From assembly GCA_948474755.1 (NCBI GenBank), contig CAOLHI010002109.1, positions 90,001 through 154,000 of the forward strand: a stretch of DNA of 64,000 nucleotides. The letters run 5' to 3'. Positions 31,525 to 42,026 of the stretch are shown here, in pieces. A model generated the notes under the pieces. That model worked only from the letters and a program-made list of their open reading frames with translations, had not been told where the DNA came from and did not search any database. Every line of letters starts with the position of its first letter. Within the stretch, counting starts at the first letter, position 1. This DNA is from Ctenosaura bakeri. Taxonomy: Eukaryota > Chordata > Lepidosauria > Squamata > Iguanidae. The position numbers were made by a program, and so were the translations under genes.

Positions 31525-32190
31525 AAGTGATGGTACCACTCTATTCTGCTTTGGACAGACCCCACTTGGAATAATGTGTCCAGTTCTGGGCACCACAGTT
31601 CAGGAAGGATATTGACAAGCTGGAACATGTCCAGAGGAGGGCCACCAAAATGGAAGAAGGCCTGGAAACCATGGAGCCCTAAGAGGAACAACTTAAGTTG
31701 CTGGGAATGTTTACCATGGAGAAGAGAAAGTTAAGAGGTGACATGATGGCTATATTTAAATATCTGAAGGGATGTCAGACAGAGGATGGAGCAAGCCTGT
31801 TTGCTGCTGTTCCAGAGACTAGGTCACAGAGCAATGGCTTCAAACTTCAGGAAAAGAGATTCCATGGAAACATTAGGAAAAGCTTCCTGAGGGTAAGAGC
31901 AGTTTGACAGTGGAATATGCTGCCTCATTGGAGTGTGGTGGAGTCTCCTTTTTTGGAGGTTTTTAAACAGAATTTGGACGATCATCTGTTGGGAACACTT
32001 TGATGGTATAGCATTTTAATCTTTGTTAAAGATTAAACCCCACCTCAAGCTTTGAGGAGAGATGGGTAACAAAATAAAATTTATTATTTATTATTTATTT
32101 TATGGTGTCTTCCTGCATGGCAGAATGGGGTTGGACTGGATGCCCCTTGGGGTCTCTTCCAACTCCGTGATTCTATGATTCTATGAGCCC
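31525..32190 (+). mobile_element. CR1 LINE interrupted by a small tail insertion
   Basis: It starts in 'gtaccactctattctgcttt', with TMEKRKLRGDMMAIFKYLKG and [17 protein letters not shown] in the frame 31698-31907. At about 32006-32100 a 95-bp A/T-rich insert ('aaaataaaatttattattta') splits the string 'tttgatgg|tgtcttcctgcatgg', then the UTR continues to 'gattctatgattctatgag'. Confidence 0.88.
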
Positions 32191-32194
32191 AGGG

Positions 32195-32264
32195 GCAGAG
32201 ATACAGATAGATAGATGGATAGATATAGATGGATGGATAGATAGATAGATGGATAGATAGATAA
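32195..32264. repeat. GATA/GATG microsatellite
   Basis: The tract is 'gatagatagatggatagata' with ATAGATGG variants. It directly continues the microsatellite end of the CR1, as often seen where a LINE tail seeds a simple repeat. Confidence 0.9.
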
Positions 32265-33317
32265 CTACAGTCATAGACCAGCATAGGAGATACAGATACA
32301 CAAGGTCAGCAAGAAAATCTATTGTCTGTGGCACCAGAATAGCCCTGGCTGAAGTTTCTTGGTGTTTCAGCTCTTGACGAACAATAGGGCGCAGTCCCCA
32401 TCTTCTCCTCCCAATTTGCAAGTGCCGCCTGGGACAGACCAGGCTCTGCTGCTGTCACAACAGGGCTTCCAGCCTCCTCTGCCTCCGGCTGGGGCTCATC
32501 CTCTGGCCTTCCTCTTCTCCTCCTTCTTCCAAGGAGGCCTCCTCCAGGTACGGCACAACAAGAGCCTTTGGCCGAGTGTCGTGGGGGAGCCGCGAGCCCC
32601 TGGGCGATGATCGTTTGAATGAGAACGGTGTTACAAAAAAGCCTCTGTTTTCATCCGTAAAAACGCTGCCGGGTGCTCCGGTGGTGCCTGTGCGCATGTT
32701 GTCATTGCACATGACTGAGCTCCTCTAATTCTCGGGGACTGTGTGTAAGCCTCTGATAACACTCCTCCTTTTGTTGTCCGTGAAAATGCATTTGCACTCC
32801 CCGATTGTCACGCTACACTTCACGCCGCCGACGGTGGTGGTGCGCGGAAGATCAAACGGGGAAAAGAAAGGCCCGGCGTTTGAACAGCATCGAAAGGGAT
32901 CTCTGGCACTCCAGCAAACCAACGACGGGGTGACGTCAGAGGCATGCATAAGGAAATAAATTAAATGCACCGTCCCAAACTCAAAAGCGGATGCTCAGCT
33001 CTTCACTTGCAAAGACTCTCCTTTGAAAATATGTTTGCTTTATTGTGAGATAAGCTAGAAATACAAACATCATCAGCTTGGTGTCTTGTTTATCTATGGA
33101 TGAGGATGGACCTTTCTGCTAATGTGGAACAGCCATACAGTTTGTCATTGCAAGAGTGGAGTTCTGCTTGTTGTACCAATTGTACAATACATTCCATTGT
33201 GATGGTTGCATCTTTGTTATCACAATTCAATAGGATGGCACTGTGAAGCAACCATAGCTAGCGCAAGGTTATGCTCCATCGCCTTGATATAAGACCTTGT
33301 GGTTGCTTTGTTGTGAA
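32265..33317. other. Unassigned DNA, CpG-richer centre
   Basis: 32560-32900 is richer in CpG than its surroundings ('cttcacgccgccgacggtgg'). No promoter element or exon can be assigned. Confidence 0.4.
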
Positions 33318-33493
33318 TCTTCAAGTTGTTTCTGACTTATGGTGACCCTAAGGTAAAACTATCATGGGATTTTCTGGGGCTGAAAGTGTGTGACACACCC
33401 AAGGTCACCCAGTGGGTTTCCAAGGCCAAGCAGGGAATCAAACTTTGGTCTCCAAGGTCATACCCTGATGCTCAAACCACTATAGCACAATGG
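33318..33493 (-). mobile_element. MIR-like SINE
   Basis: Antisense tail 'tcaagttgtttctgacttat', 'ggtgaccctaaggtaaaact', CORE 'cacccaaggtcacccagtgg', B-box region 'ggaatcaaactttgg', head 'tgctcaaaccactatagcac'. Nearly full length. Confidence 0.85.
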
Positions 33494-33557
33494 CTCTCTA
33501 TACAAGATCTTGGCCAATCGTTTGTCTTCTAGAAGGGAACTGCTCTTTTAAGAAAGA

Positions 33558-34770
33558 TTAATAGAGCCAGGAGGAAACCTAAGGGCCATCTAGTCCAACC
33601 CCCTGCCACTCTGGAACACTCAACTAAAACACTGAAGATGACCATCCAAACTTTGTTTAAATACTTCCAAAAGTGGAGCGTCTACCACTTTGAAGCTTTT
33701 AGAATCATCAAATCTTAGAGCTGGAAGAGACCACAAAAACCGTTCTGTCCAACCCTATTCTGCCATTCAGGGATATACCATCAAAGCATTCCTGACGGAT
33801 GGCCATCCAACCTCTGTTTAAAAACCTCTGAAGAAGGAGACTCCTGCATACTCCAATAAGGCCGTGTATTCCACTCTCAAACTGCTCTTACCCTTAGGGA
33901 GTTCTTCCTAATGTTTAAATGGAATCTTGTCTCCTGAAGTTTGAAGCCATGGGTCCATTGTGTCTTGTCTCTGGAGCAGAAGACATCTTACAGAATCACA
34001 GAATCACAGAGTTGGAAGAGACCCCAGGGGCCATCCAGTCCATCTCCTTTCTGCCATGCAGGAACCCATCAAAGCACTCCCAACAGATGGCCATCCAGAC
34101 TCTGCTTAAAAACCTCCAAAGGAGGAGGAGACTCCACCACACTCCATGGAGGCAGCAACAGATTCCACTGCCGGACAGTGGAATCTGATCATCAGGAAGT
34201 TCTTCCTGAGGTTCAGGTGGAATCTCTTTTCCTGCAGCTTGAATCCATTGCTCCTTGTCCTAGTCTCTGGAGCAGTGGAAAACAAGCCCGCTCCCTCCTC
34301 AACAGGATTTCCCTTCAAATATTTAAACGTGGCTATCATGTCCTCTCTTAACCTTCTCTCCTGCAGATTAAACATCCCCAGCTGTCTAAGGAGCTCTTCA
34401 CAGGGCTTCATGGCTTCCAGACCCTCCACCATTTTGGTTGCCCTCCTCCGGACACACTGTCGATATCCTTGTTGAATTGAGGTGTCCAAAACTGGACACT
34501 GTATTCCAGAGGAGGTCTAACCAAAGCAGAACAGAGTGGTACCATTACCTCCCTTGATCTAGACATACCTCTTTTCATTGTTGCCCCTCTCTGAACCCAT
34601 TCTAGCATAGAATCATAGAATCATGGACCCATAGAGTTGGAAGAGACCTCCAAGGGCCATCTGATCCAACCTCCTTCTGCCATGCAGGAGGACACCGTCA
34701 AAGCATTCCCAACACATGGCCATCCAGCCTCTCTTAAAAAACCTCCAATGGAGGAGACTCCACTACAGTC
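33558..34770 (-). mobile_element. Four CR1 3' ends stacked in the same orientation
   Basis: Four copies, each with its own 3' end, occur at 33558-33695 ('agagccaggaggaaacctaa'), 33701-33988 ('agaatcatcaaatcttagag'), 33993-34580 ('agaatcacagaatcacagag') and 34606-34770 ('agaatcatagaatcatgga'). The third is longest: the minus frame 34106-34489 reads [20 protein letters not shown] and ERRLREDMIATFKYLKGNPV. Each new 3' end begins within a few bases of the previous copy's broken 5' end. None retains the RT catalytic region. Confidence 0.9.
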
Positions 34771-36183
34771 TAGCACTCAAAGCATTGCAGGGTGCTCACT
34801 CAGTGAAATCTGGAAGGCCACACAGTTTCAACCCATGTTGTGGGGGGGGGGAAGCACAAAACAAGCGGACTAGGACTGGTATGGCTGGGCTTATTTTCCC
34901 AATTTGGATGGAAAGCCAAGAGGCACAAGAATCCTGCTTTCTCTCTTTTTGTCCAGGTGCCAAGGAAATAATATGACGCATGATGCCTGCAACGTTCCCT
35001 GACAGCTCCATCACTCTTCCCCGGCAAGGGCTGCCACTTAATGGGATTGTCCGTCTTCCTGACAGGCCTCAGTTTGGGCTCCAGGATGGTGGGGGAGTCC
35101 TCCTGTTTTTTTAGCTGAGACACTTTCTCATGTTATAGAGACAGCAAAATAGTTAGATGCCATTGGGAAGGCAGAGAATGAATCCATAATGTTCTGGTGT
35201 TCTTGGTAGAGAAGTACGTGCCCACTTCAAGACCGATGGCTCTTTACTTGAGCCACTTGCCATAAACAAAACTACAAAACTGCAGCATGGACAGGTAAAT
35301 TTCCATAACATATAAGTTGTATTTTTATTTTTATTTTTTAAAAAGAGGCAAAACTGGCAGGTTGGAGCAAGGGTAGATAGAAAGGGAAAGGAGTAAGCTA
35401 TAACCTAGAAGGGATGGAATATTGAGGTCATGTGGGATTATTTTTCCCTTTAAAACTATTTAATTAACTTAATCAAAATATGTTTGCAGACTGCAGTACC
35501 ACCTTCAGACACTAGATGTCACACCTCCTAATCAGGAGAGAGAAAGCTAGAGGCGAGCCTGGTAGAATCACTGATCCACAGGACCCGTAGGCAGTTCCTT
35601 TCATTCATTTCTGTGCAGGATCCCCAAACTCTACAACAATTAGCAGTAAGTTTAGCAGTACCATTAGCACCACAATTAGTGATGGGGTGAGGTTTTCTGA
35701 ACCCTTTAGAAAGGGAAGAGGACCAAGAAGAGGAAGGAAAAAAGAAGAAGAGTGTCTTGTGCCAGCAGCCAACCAAGGCGTACAGCTGTCTAAGTAGAGC
35801 CTGTTATCAGCAGCTGAGAGCAAAGTTTGTGTTAGTTTGTTAGCAAATTACTGGTTATCATTTTGCAGTATGAGTTCACAGTAAATCCAGAGCAACAGTC
35901 CAGTGCACAAGGCAAAGGTCAAGGTTTCTGGGAGCACAAGCAAGGAATCTGAATGTAAGCCGCGTTGCTTCCACGGATAGGAACAGTTGACTGCAACAGC
36001 TTCCTCCCATTCTGGTCCCTCTTTACATAGGATGAGAGCCTCCCCCAGCGGTTGGCCTAATTAATAAGTCCTCAATAAATAAATGGTCTGAGACTCCTGG
36101 GCTCTCCCTTTTCCACCTACACCGGATGCTGTAAGTATTGTCCCTCTCAGGTCTCTGTTGGGAAGGGTCCTTGTCCAGGTCCT
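34771..36183. other. Unassigned DNA, possible old retroelement
   Basis: No named repeat. The minus strand contains several broken, serine/leucine-rich frames (35528-35776, 36023-36394) with no domain. G and A runs occur at 34845 and 35340. Confidence 0.35.
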
Positions 36184-36312
36184 GGGATGTGGGCATGAGA
36201 AAGAGGGGAAGAAGAGAAGGATAAGGAGAGAAAGAGGAGGAGGGTGAAGAAAGAGAAGAGGCAGAGGAGGAGGAAGCAGAGGAGGAGGAGCAGGAGGAGG
36301 AAGGGGAAGAAG
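36184..36312. repeat. Polypurine (GGA/GAA) tract
   Basis: About 130 bases are almost only purine on the plus strand ('gaggaggaggaagcagagga'). Such tracts can form triplex DNA. The minus frame is a serine run from TCC/TCT codons, not a real protein. Confidence 0.8.
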
Positions 36313-36419
36313 AACCACCATCACAATCATCATCTGAACATCTCCTCAACTCAGAGAATGGAGGCACTGGTGAAAGCCATAATACAGAATCCACCTTTCC
36401 TCTCTGACTTTCAGTTTCA

Positions 36420-36828
36420 TCTAATATACGAAAGTCAAAGTTTGTTTGTCTGTGTCAGGAGAAGACCTCATACGATTGGCTGCCTGAGAAGATTCTATGG
36501 AATCCTGGGGTTTGCACTTTAAGGGAGGGGCCTTTAGAATTCTCAGCTGGAGAGATCTTGGGCATCAGTCAACTGTGTCTGTCTTGAATAGGCCAGCTGC
36601 TATAAAGACAAGGCCTAGCAGCAAGGAGGAGGGCAGCATATTCCCTCAGGAACCCAACCTCTGTATGGTAATAACTCCGAATACAGACTGGATTGAGGAA
36701 TATGGGGAAAAGTTACAGGGACTGGACAAGACAGTTTGGGGAATTAGAGGCACAGGATCTCCAATCTTTCTAACAAGTATTACCTATATGAAAATAAAAA
36801 CCTGGGCAACATTGGGTATATACGCTAG
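36420..36828 (+). mobile_element. Non-autonomous Helitron with both termini
   Basis: The 5' end is TCTAATATACGAAAGTC preceded by A (36419). The 3' end is 'cctgggcaacattgggtat' then ATACGCTAG followed by T (36829). The short hairpin CCTGGGCAACATTGGG just upstream of CTAG is the usual Helitron 3' signal. Insertion between A and T without duplication is typical. It includes a 70-bp block (36488-36560) matching the palindromic MITE family. No Rep/helicase. Confidence 0.85.
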
Positions 36829-37334
36829 TGCCTTATAAACTGTGGTAGTTCTCTCCCTGTTTCTGGGCAGCTCCAAAGAAGCCTGACCTGAAAAAACCCA
36901 ACTTCGTCGTTCTCTTTTTCTTCTTCTTTTAAAAAAGAAGGTAGTGTTTGAATTAATGATCACAAAACACCTAATTGTTCCTGCAGCTGCGTCTGATATT
37001 CTGGGTGCTGCATGAATGGGTAAAAAGGGAGAGAGAGAGAAAAAAAAATTGGTCTTCTTTTGCAAGCTTTCATTCAGCGACTGAAGAGGGCTTTTCAAAG
37101 CGGCGAATGAAAAAAAAGCTGTTTCAAATTCAAATCCGCGGAACGCTTCCCAGTATCTCCAGCTGAGGTTCTGCAGAACGTGCTCTTCATAATTCCCCCT
37201 TTTTATATATTTTAGAAATGCGTGATGAGAAAGCTGAAATTGTCCCAGCATCACCATGTACCGCAATTAGTTTTTCAGGATCCAAATTCGGCCTTGACGT
37301 TGTTGGGGATTTTTTTCTTTCCTGGAGAAATTTG
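36829..37334. other. Unassigned DNA
   Basis: No repeat or gene is recognised. Confidence 0.45.
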
Positions 37335-37530
37335 ATGTTGCTGCTGCTGCTGACTTATGGTGACCCTATCCGAAGGTTTTCTTGGCAAGGCTGATTCCAA
37401 GGAAGTTTGCCTTTGTCTTCCTCGGAGGAAGGCATAATTTGCCCAAGGCCACCCAGTCCGTTTCCACGGCCGGGATTTGAACTCTAGTCTCTTGCAGTCA
37501 GAGTCCAACACTCAGTATGCTGCAGCACGG
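37335..37530 (-). mobile_element. MIR-like SINE, full form
   Basis: Antisense: 'tgacttatggtgaccctatc', 'cggaggaaggcataatttgc', CORE 'caaggccacccagtccgt', B box 'gggatttgaactctag'. It retains the 'aggaaggca' segment that is missing in the tandem array at 12225. Confidence 0.8.
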
Positions 37531-37544
37531 TGATTTTCTTAAGA

Positions 37545-37668
37545 CTTATGGGGAGGGAATTTGCCACCATTTTCCTCTTGAGGCTGAAAGAGTGTGCCCA
37601 AGATCACACAGTAGATCTCCATGGCTGGGGAGGGATTCGAATCTCTGTATCCCAGAGTCCAATACTGC
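37545..37668 (-). mobile_element. MIR-like SINE fragment
   Basis: 'gaggctgaaagagtgtgccc', 'aagatcacacagtagatctc', B box 'gggattcgaatctctg'. It lies directly after another antisense SINE. Confidence 0.7.
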
Positions 37669-37671
37669 TTT

Positions 37672-37815
37672 TGCTTTTTGAACCTAGTTTGCAGCAATTG
37701 AATTAAGCTGAGGACAAAGGGGGGAAATGGGAGGGGGAGAGAGAAGCCGGGACATTTTAAACGCAGGTGAAAAAGTGGGAGGGTAAGGGCCAAATAAAAA
37801 CGGTTGGTGTATGGA
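37672..37815 (+). repeat. X-family element, right half
   Basis: 'gaacctagtttgcagcaatt', 'aagctgaggacaaagggggg', 'gacattttaaacgcaggtga' and 'ggttggtgtatgg' represent the last 140 bp of the family. Confidence 0.6.
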
Positions 37816-38356
37816 CCAATATGGCCTTCCAATGCTCAACAGTTGCTTGCCATGCTATATGCAGCGGTTTCCAGGTCTTTTTTAGGCAGTATTTTACTTG
37901 TGGAATAGAATCCATCACATGGGAGGCAACCGGACGCTGGGAAGACTCAGGCTCAAAAGAGTTTTGAGGAAACATTGCTGCATTTTTAATTAAACCAAGA
38001 ACACACAGCCCCCTTTGTCAAAGCCTCAACACAACAAGTATACACTTTTCCCCTCCGTCTAGAAACCCGGCCAGCTCTCTTTATAAATACTAGTCCTTTC
38101 CACTGTATTTCTCTCCCAGGCACACACCGAGGGCTCTCTACAAACAGCGATCCGTTGTAAAAATTTCCCACGGTCCAACAAAAGTCCGCAGCATGGAAAT
38201 GCTTTCTTTCCACCCACCCCTCCAGGTCCAAAGAGAATGAACTGTAGACTTCATCAGGTTACATTTCAAATGGCACCACCTTTCAACTCTCTGACTAGCG
38301 ATCCGGGAATTTTTCAATTTCCACAGAGATTTCTGCCTCGCTGAAAAGAGCCATTC
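37816..38356. other. Unassigned DNA
   Basis: No repeat or gene is recognised. Confidence 0.45.
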
Positions 38357-38740
38357 CATACCCTCCAGCATTTCACATCAGAGTGCGGTCAAGACAGGAG
38401 AAGTTATTAATAAGGAAGAATACACAAGCTAAGAGAGGCTGGAGCAGTTTGCTTTTGCCTGAGCTAACTGGGAAGGGTAAGACCACTGCCTCCTCTCCTC
38501 TCCTCTCCTCTCCTTTCCTTTCCATGCTTCATTGATTTAACTAAGCCCATTTCCACATTAGCCTGTTATAGCGTGGTGATTCCACTTTCAACATCCTCTG
38601 GAATCCTGGGGTTTGCAGTTTCGGGAGGGGCCAGGCGGCCCCTCCCGAAACTGCAAACCCCAGGATTCCAGAGGATGTTGAAAGTGGAATCATCGCGCTA
38701 TAACAGGCTAATGTGGAAATGGCCTAAGTGCAAACTACTC
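38357..38740 (+). repeat. X-family element, left half, split by a palindromic MITE
   Basis: Left terminus CATACCCTCCAGCATTTCAC. The body runs to 'attgatttaactaa' (38544) and resumes after the MITE with 'gtgcaaact', restoring the family string 'aactgagtgcaaact'. It has an internal (CTCCT)n expansion near 38490-38515. Confidence 0.65.
38545..38724. mobile_element. Near-perfect 180-bp palindromic MITE with TAA duplication
   Basis: The two ~88-bp arms are reverse complements with about three mismatches, around a 4-bp loop (AGGC). Termini are GCCCATTTCCACATTAGCC and its complement. TAA flanks both sides (38542-38544, 38725-38727). The arms contain 'aacatcctctggaatcctgg' and 'gtttgcagtttcgggagggg'. 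This is the youngest-looking member of the family in the window. Transcription of either strand would give a long hairpin. Confidence 0.88.
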
Positions 38741-39130
38741 AATATACTCATGTATAATCCCAAAAATTTTAGTGAAAAAGATCAGCCGCCAAATAACCTG
38801 GTTTGACATGTCCACGGGTCAACCTAAGGACTATACCTTGACTCTTATCCAAAAAGGGAACCATCTCATTCTTTGAGTGGTGAAAAGTGAGAGATTAGTC
38901 CCTGCTGGGAGAACCTAAAAGCATGGCTGATCCCCTCTGGCCTTTTCAAATGCCTGGGTGGGAAAACTGCCCTTTTCATCCAAGGGGCGCTGAGAGAGTA
39001 GAAAGGGTTGGTGCTCTTTTTAGGTTCTCCCAGGACTGGCTAAGTTCTTGCCTTTCTCTATTCTGCACAGGGAAAGGGACGGTTTCTTTTGGGATAAGAG
39101 TTAATACTGTACCTTAACTCTTATCAAGAA
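38741..39130. repeat. Unclassified interspersed repeat (likely)
   Basis: 'atactcatgtataatcccaa', 'aattttagtgaaaaagatca' and 'gtccacgggtcaacctaagg' resemble a repeat I recall from reptile genomes. 'ctatacctTGACTCTTATCC' recurs near 39110 as 'gtaccttaactcttatc', giving a loose internal repeat. Class unknown. Confidence 0.3.
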
Positions 39131-39147
39131 AGGTTTGGTGGGGGGAA

Positions 39148-39412
39148 TGGGCACCCAGAGTCCAAACCAGGTCAGGGAAAGGAGAGGGAAAGGGGTTGGC
39201 ACGGTGGCCCTAGACTTCCTCTCTCTCACACCCGTCTCCTTCCTTGGATGCAGGGGGCCATCAGGAGAGGGTTTCTGGTACAAAGAAACTGGGCTGCGAT
39301 CTGCCCTTAGCTGGCCAGACAGCAGCTGGAGGAGGAGGAGGAGGGGGACCAATTTGCATATAATCAAATTGGTGAAACTCAAACCTGCCAATGTGGATGG
39401 CCGACTGCATTA
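39148..39412 (-). mobile_element. Tigger-like long element, partial reverse copy
   Basis: It shares with 41571-42024 (in reverse) 'ccaaaccaggtcagggaaag', 'cttcctctctctcacacccg', 'aactgggctgcgatctgcc'. The end 'aatgtggatggccgactg' is the terminal repeat. The other end is missing. Confidence 0.65.
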
Positions 39413-39744
39413 CCTCTTTGGCTGTGAATTAGGTTGCTTGCACTTAAACTAGCAAATAATTGAAAAAAGAAGTGTGGGATGCAGATCAGAGCGAAACAGA
39501 AACGGTAAAAGAATGAACCAAGCTTGGAAATCTTACTGCTGGGAACCACAATTCTCCGAATTGCCCACTGGCCACAATGAGCTGGTGGATTCTGGGAGCT
39601 GTAGTAAAAACCAGTCACTTTTCCCAACTCTGGGAATAAAGTAGGTGGAACGGCAAGTGATGGAGCTGTTCATTCATCTTTGGTCGAAAGAAAAAGAAAG
39701 GTTAGCTGTGGCCCTTTCCTCTTTTTCTTCTAGTTTCGACTCTG

Positions 39745-39880
39745 TTTCAGAGGAAGGAACTGGCAGAGCCACCTCTGAGTATTTCCTGCCGAAGAAAATC
39801 CTATGAAATTCATAAGGTCGCCATAAGTCAGGAGGGAGCTTGGACACAAACACACGCAGGGCACACAACAAGGACATTTT
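39745..39880 (+). mobile_element. MIR-like SINE, 3' half
   Basis: 'ctctgtttcagaggaaggaa', 'gaaaatcctatgaaattcat', 'aggtcgccataagtcagga' and 'gggcacacaacaagga' are the 3' half of the CORE-SINE family, here of a variant with 'aaattcata'. Confidence 0.65.
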
Positions 39881-40403
39881 TCAATGGAGAAATAACATTC
39901 CTTTCCCAGCAGAGTGCCGATGACCCGGAGGCCACACTCCCTGTGGGACAGCAAACATTTGCAACCTAAAAGAAAACACGGTTGCCCTGAAATGGCACAC
40001 TAGATGGAATACATGGTATTTAACCCTTGCAATCTCATGCACTTCGCCCTTGCAATCTCATCCTCACATTCTTGTCCGTTTCTTCGCTGCTAACACAGAA
40101 GCACAAAATCAACAGCAACATGTTAATTAAAAAACAAAACACTGCCATTGATTTTGTGCTCTGCCAGCTGCAAAGAGAACTGAGATGGCAGCAGGAATCC
40201 GGATTTAGTGCTTGGTGCTGAAGTGTGAACCGACCAGAAGCAAGGAGGTTAAATCAGCCCTTCTTCCAACACAATGGAATCAAATGAACTAAATCCGAAT
40301 TCTCCTGGGTGGCACTGTTGGGATGGATGGGGTCCACATTGTCTGAAATACCATATCTCTATATGGGTTTAAGATCTATGGTTCTCTTGGTTCCACCACT
40401 TTC
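39881..40403. other. Unassigned DNA
   Basis: No repeat or gene is recognised. Confidence 0.45.
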
Positions 40404-41135
40404 ATAGAATCATAGAATCATAGAAATGTAGAGTTGGAAGAGACCCCAGGGGCCATCCAGTCCAACCCCCTGCCATGCAGGAACACCCTCAAAGCACTCC
40501 CGACAGATGGCCATCCAGCCCCTGCTTAAAAACCTCCAAGGAAGGAGACTCCACTACACTCCCAGGCAGCACATTCCACTGCCGGACAGCCGTGACTGTC
40601 AGGAAGTTCTTCCTCAGGTTCAGGTGGAATCTCCTTTCCTGCAGCTTGAACCCTTTGCTCCTTGTCCTGGTCTCTGGAGCAGCAGAAAACAAGCCCTCTC
40701 CCTCCCCTACGTGGCATCCCTTCAGATATTTAAACATGGCTCTCATGTCCCCTCTTCACCTTCTCTTCTGCAGACTAAACATATCCAGCTCTCTAAGTCT
40801 ATCCTCATAGGGCTTCATGGCTTCCAGGCCTCTCACCATTTTGGTTGCCCTCCTCTGGACTTGCTCCAGCTTGTCAATATCCTTCTTGAATTGGGGTGCC
40901 TAGAATTGGACACAGTATTCCAGATGGGGTCTAACCAAAGCAGAGTAGAGTGGTACCAGTACTTCCCTCGATCTAGACACCATACTCCTATTGATGCAGC
41001 CGAGAATTGCATTGGCTTTCTTGGCTGCCGCATCACACTGCTGACTCATGTTCAGCTTGTGATCTATGAAGACTCCTAGATCCCTTTCACACCATTGTTC
41101 GGACCAGAAGTCCCTTTTCCAGATAGAGTTTCTTA
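40404..41135 (-). mobile_element. CR1 LINE, one of the longest copies
   Basis: About 730 bp. The 3' end carries three ATAGAATC-type repeats. The minus frame 40900-41157 gives [33 protein letters not shown] and [15 protein letters not shown]. 40489-40746 gives [18 protein letters not shown] and KQGLDGHLSGVL. A stop and frameshift between about 40747 and 40900 break the ORF. The catalytic (F/Y)ADD region is upstream and absent. Confidence 0.93.
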
Positions 41136-41568
41136 AAAATATTTTTTTAAAAATCATATTAACAGCTAACAGCCACGCTTGGCAAAACAGTCATCCAAAA
41201 AGAAGAGCCACAGCTAAAACACAGGGCTAACACACTAAATTAAAACACTTAACACTAATCAACTGAAATGCTAAACCTCAATTTACTGGAATACAAAAGG
41301 GCTCTGACACCAGTGCCCCAAGATGGACTGTAATGGAAGAAGAAAAAAAATATACAAAACAAAATTATATTGTTCTACTATTACACATGCAACTAAATAA
41401 TCCCTATTAGTAAGGACAGGCCCAGATTATTGCATTGTTGGATTTCTCGTTGCTCAAAAAGTCCAGCAATGGTTTGTGGCAGATGAAGCTTTTCATGGGT
41501 GTGTGGTTATGTTTCGATTTGGTTATGTTTTTAATGTGTTTTAACTTGTGTGAAATAGAACTAGGGTT
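41136..41568. other. Unassigned DNA
   Basis: AT-rich, no recognised repeat or gene. Confidence 0.45.
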
Positions 41569-41570
41569 TA

Positions 41571-42024
41571 AAGTTGGCCCTCCATATTTGCAGGTTTCAC
41601 GTTCACGGATTTGATTATCTGCAAGTTTCTCCAACCCTTCCTCTCCGACCTCAGGCGCTTCTTTTTCCGGGGGATCCGTCCCTCTCGGCGGCGGCCCTTT
41701 GAAACCCTGCCTCTTCATCCATCGCTGCTGGGCCAGCTATGGATGGATCGCAGCCCAATTTCTCAGCACCGCAAACCTTCTCCTCGTGCCCCCACAAACC
41801 CAAGGAAGGAGAGGGGTGTGAGAGAGGAAGTGTGGGGCCACTACGCCAACCCACTCCCTCTCCCTCTCCCTCTCCCTCTCCTTTCCCTGACCTGGTTTGG
41901 GGGCCCACGTTCCCCATCAGGCCTCCGCCCCCTTCCCATGGACGGGCACACACACACAGTTTGATAGTTGCAATTTTTCCACTTTTCTGTGCCCCTAACC
42001 ATAGCAAATGTGGACGGTCAACCG
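41571..42024. mobile_element. Tigger-like long element with TA duplications
   Basis: Left AAGTTGGCCCTCCATATTTG, right CAAATGTGGACGGTCAACCG. TA at 41569-41570 and 42025-42026. The ends pair with several mismatches. The GC-rich middle is unrelated to the short element at 30111 and includes a (CTCCCT)n run at 41853-41880. No transposase motif is recognisable in the 128- and 109-codon frames. Confidence 0.75.
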
Positions 42025-42026
42025 TA

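Noticed and set aside
32560..32900. CpG island promoter
   Set aside because: CpG density is only modestly raised by eye and no exon or initiation element follows; it cannot be supported without counting and transcript data.
36023..36394. Serine-rich protein on the minus strand
   Set aside because: It is the translation of a GGA/GAA polypurine tract.
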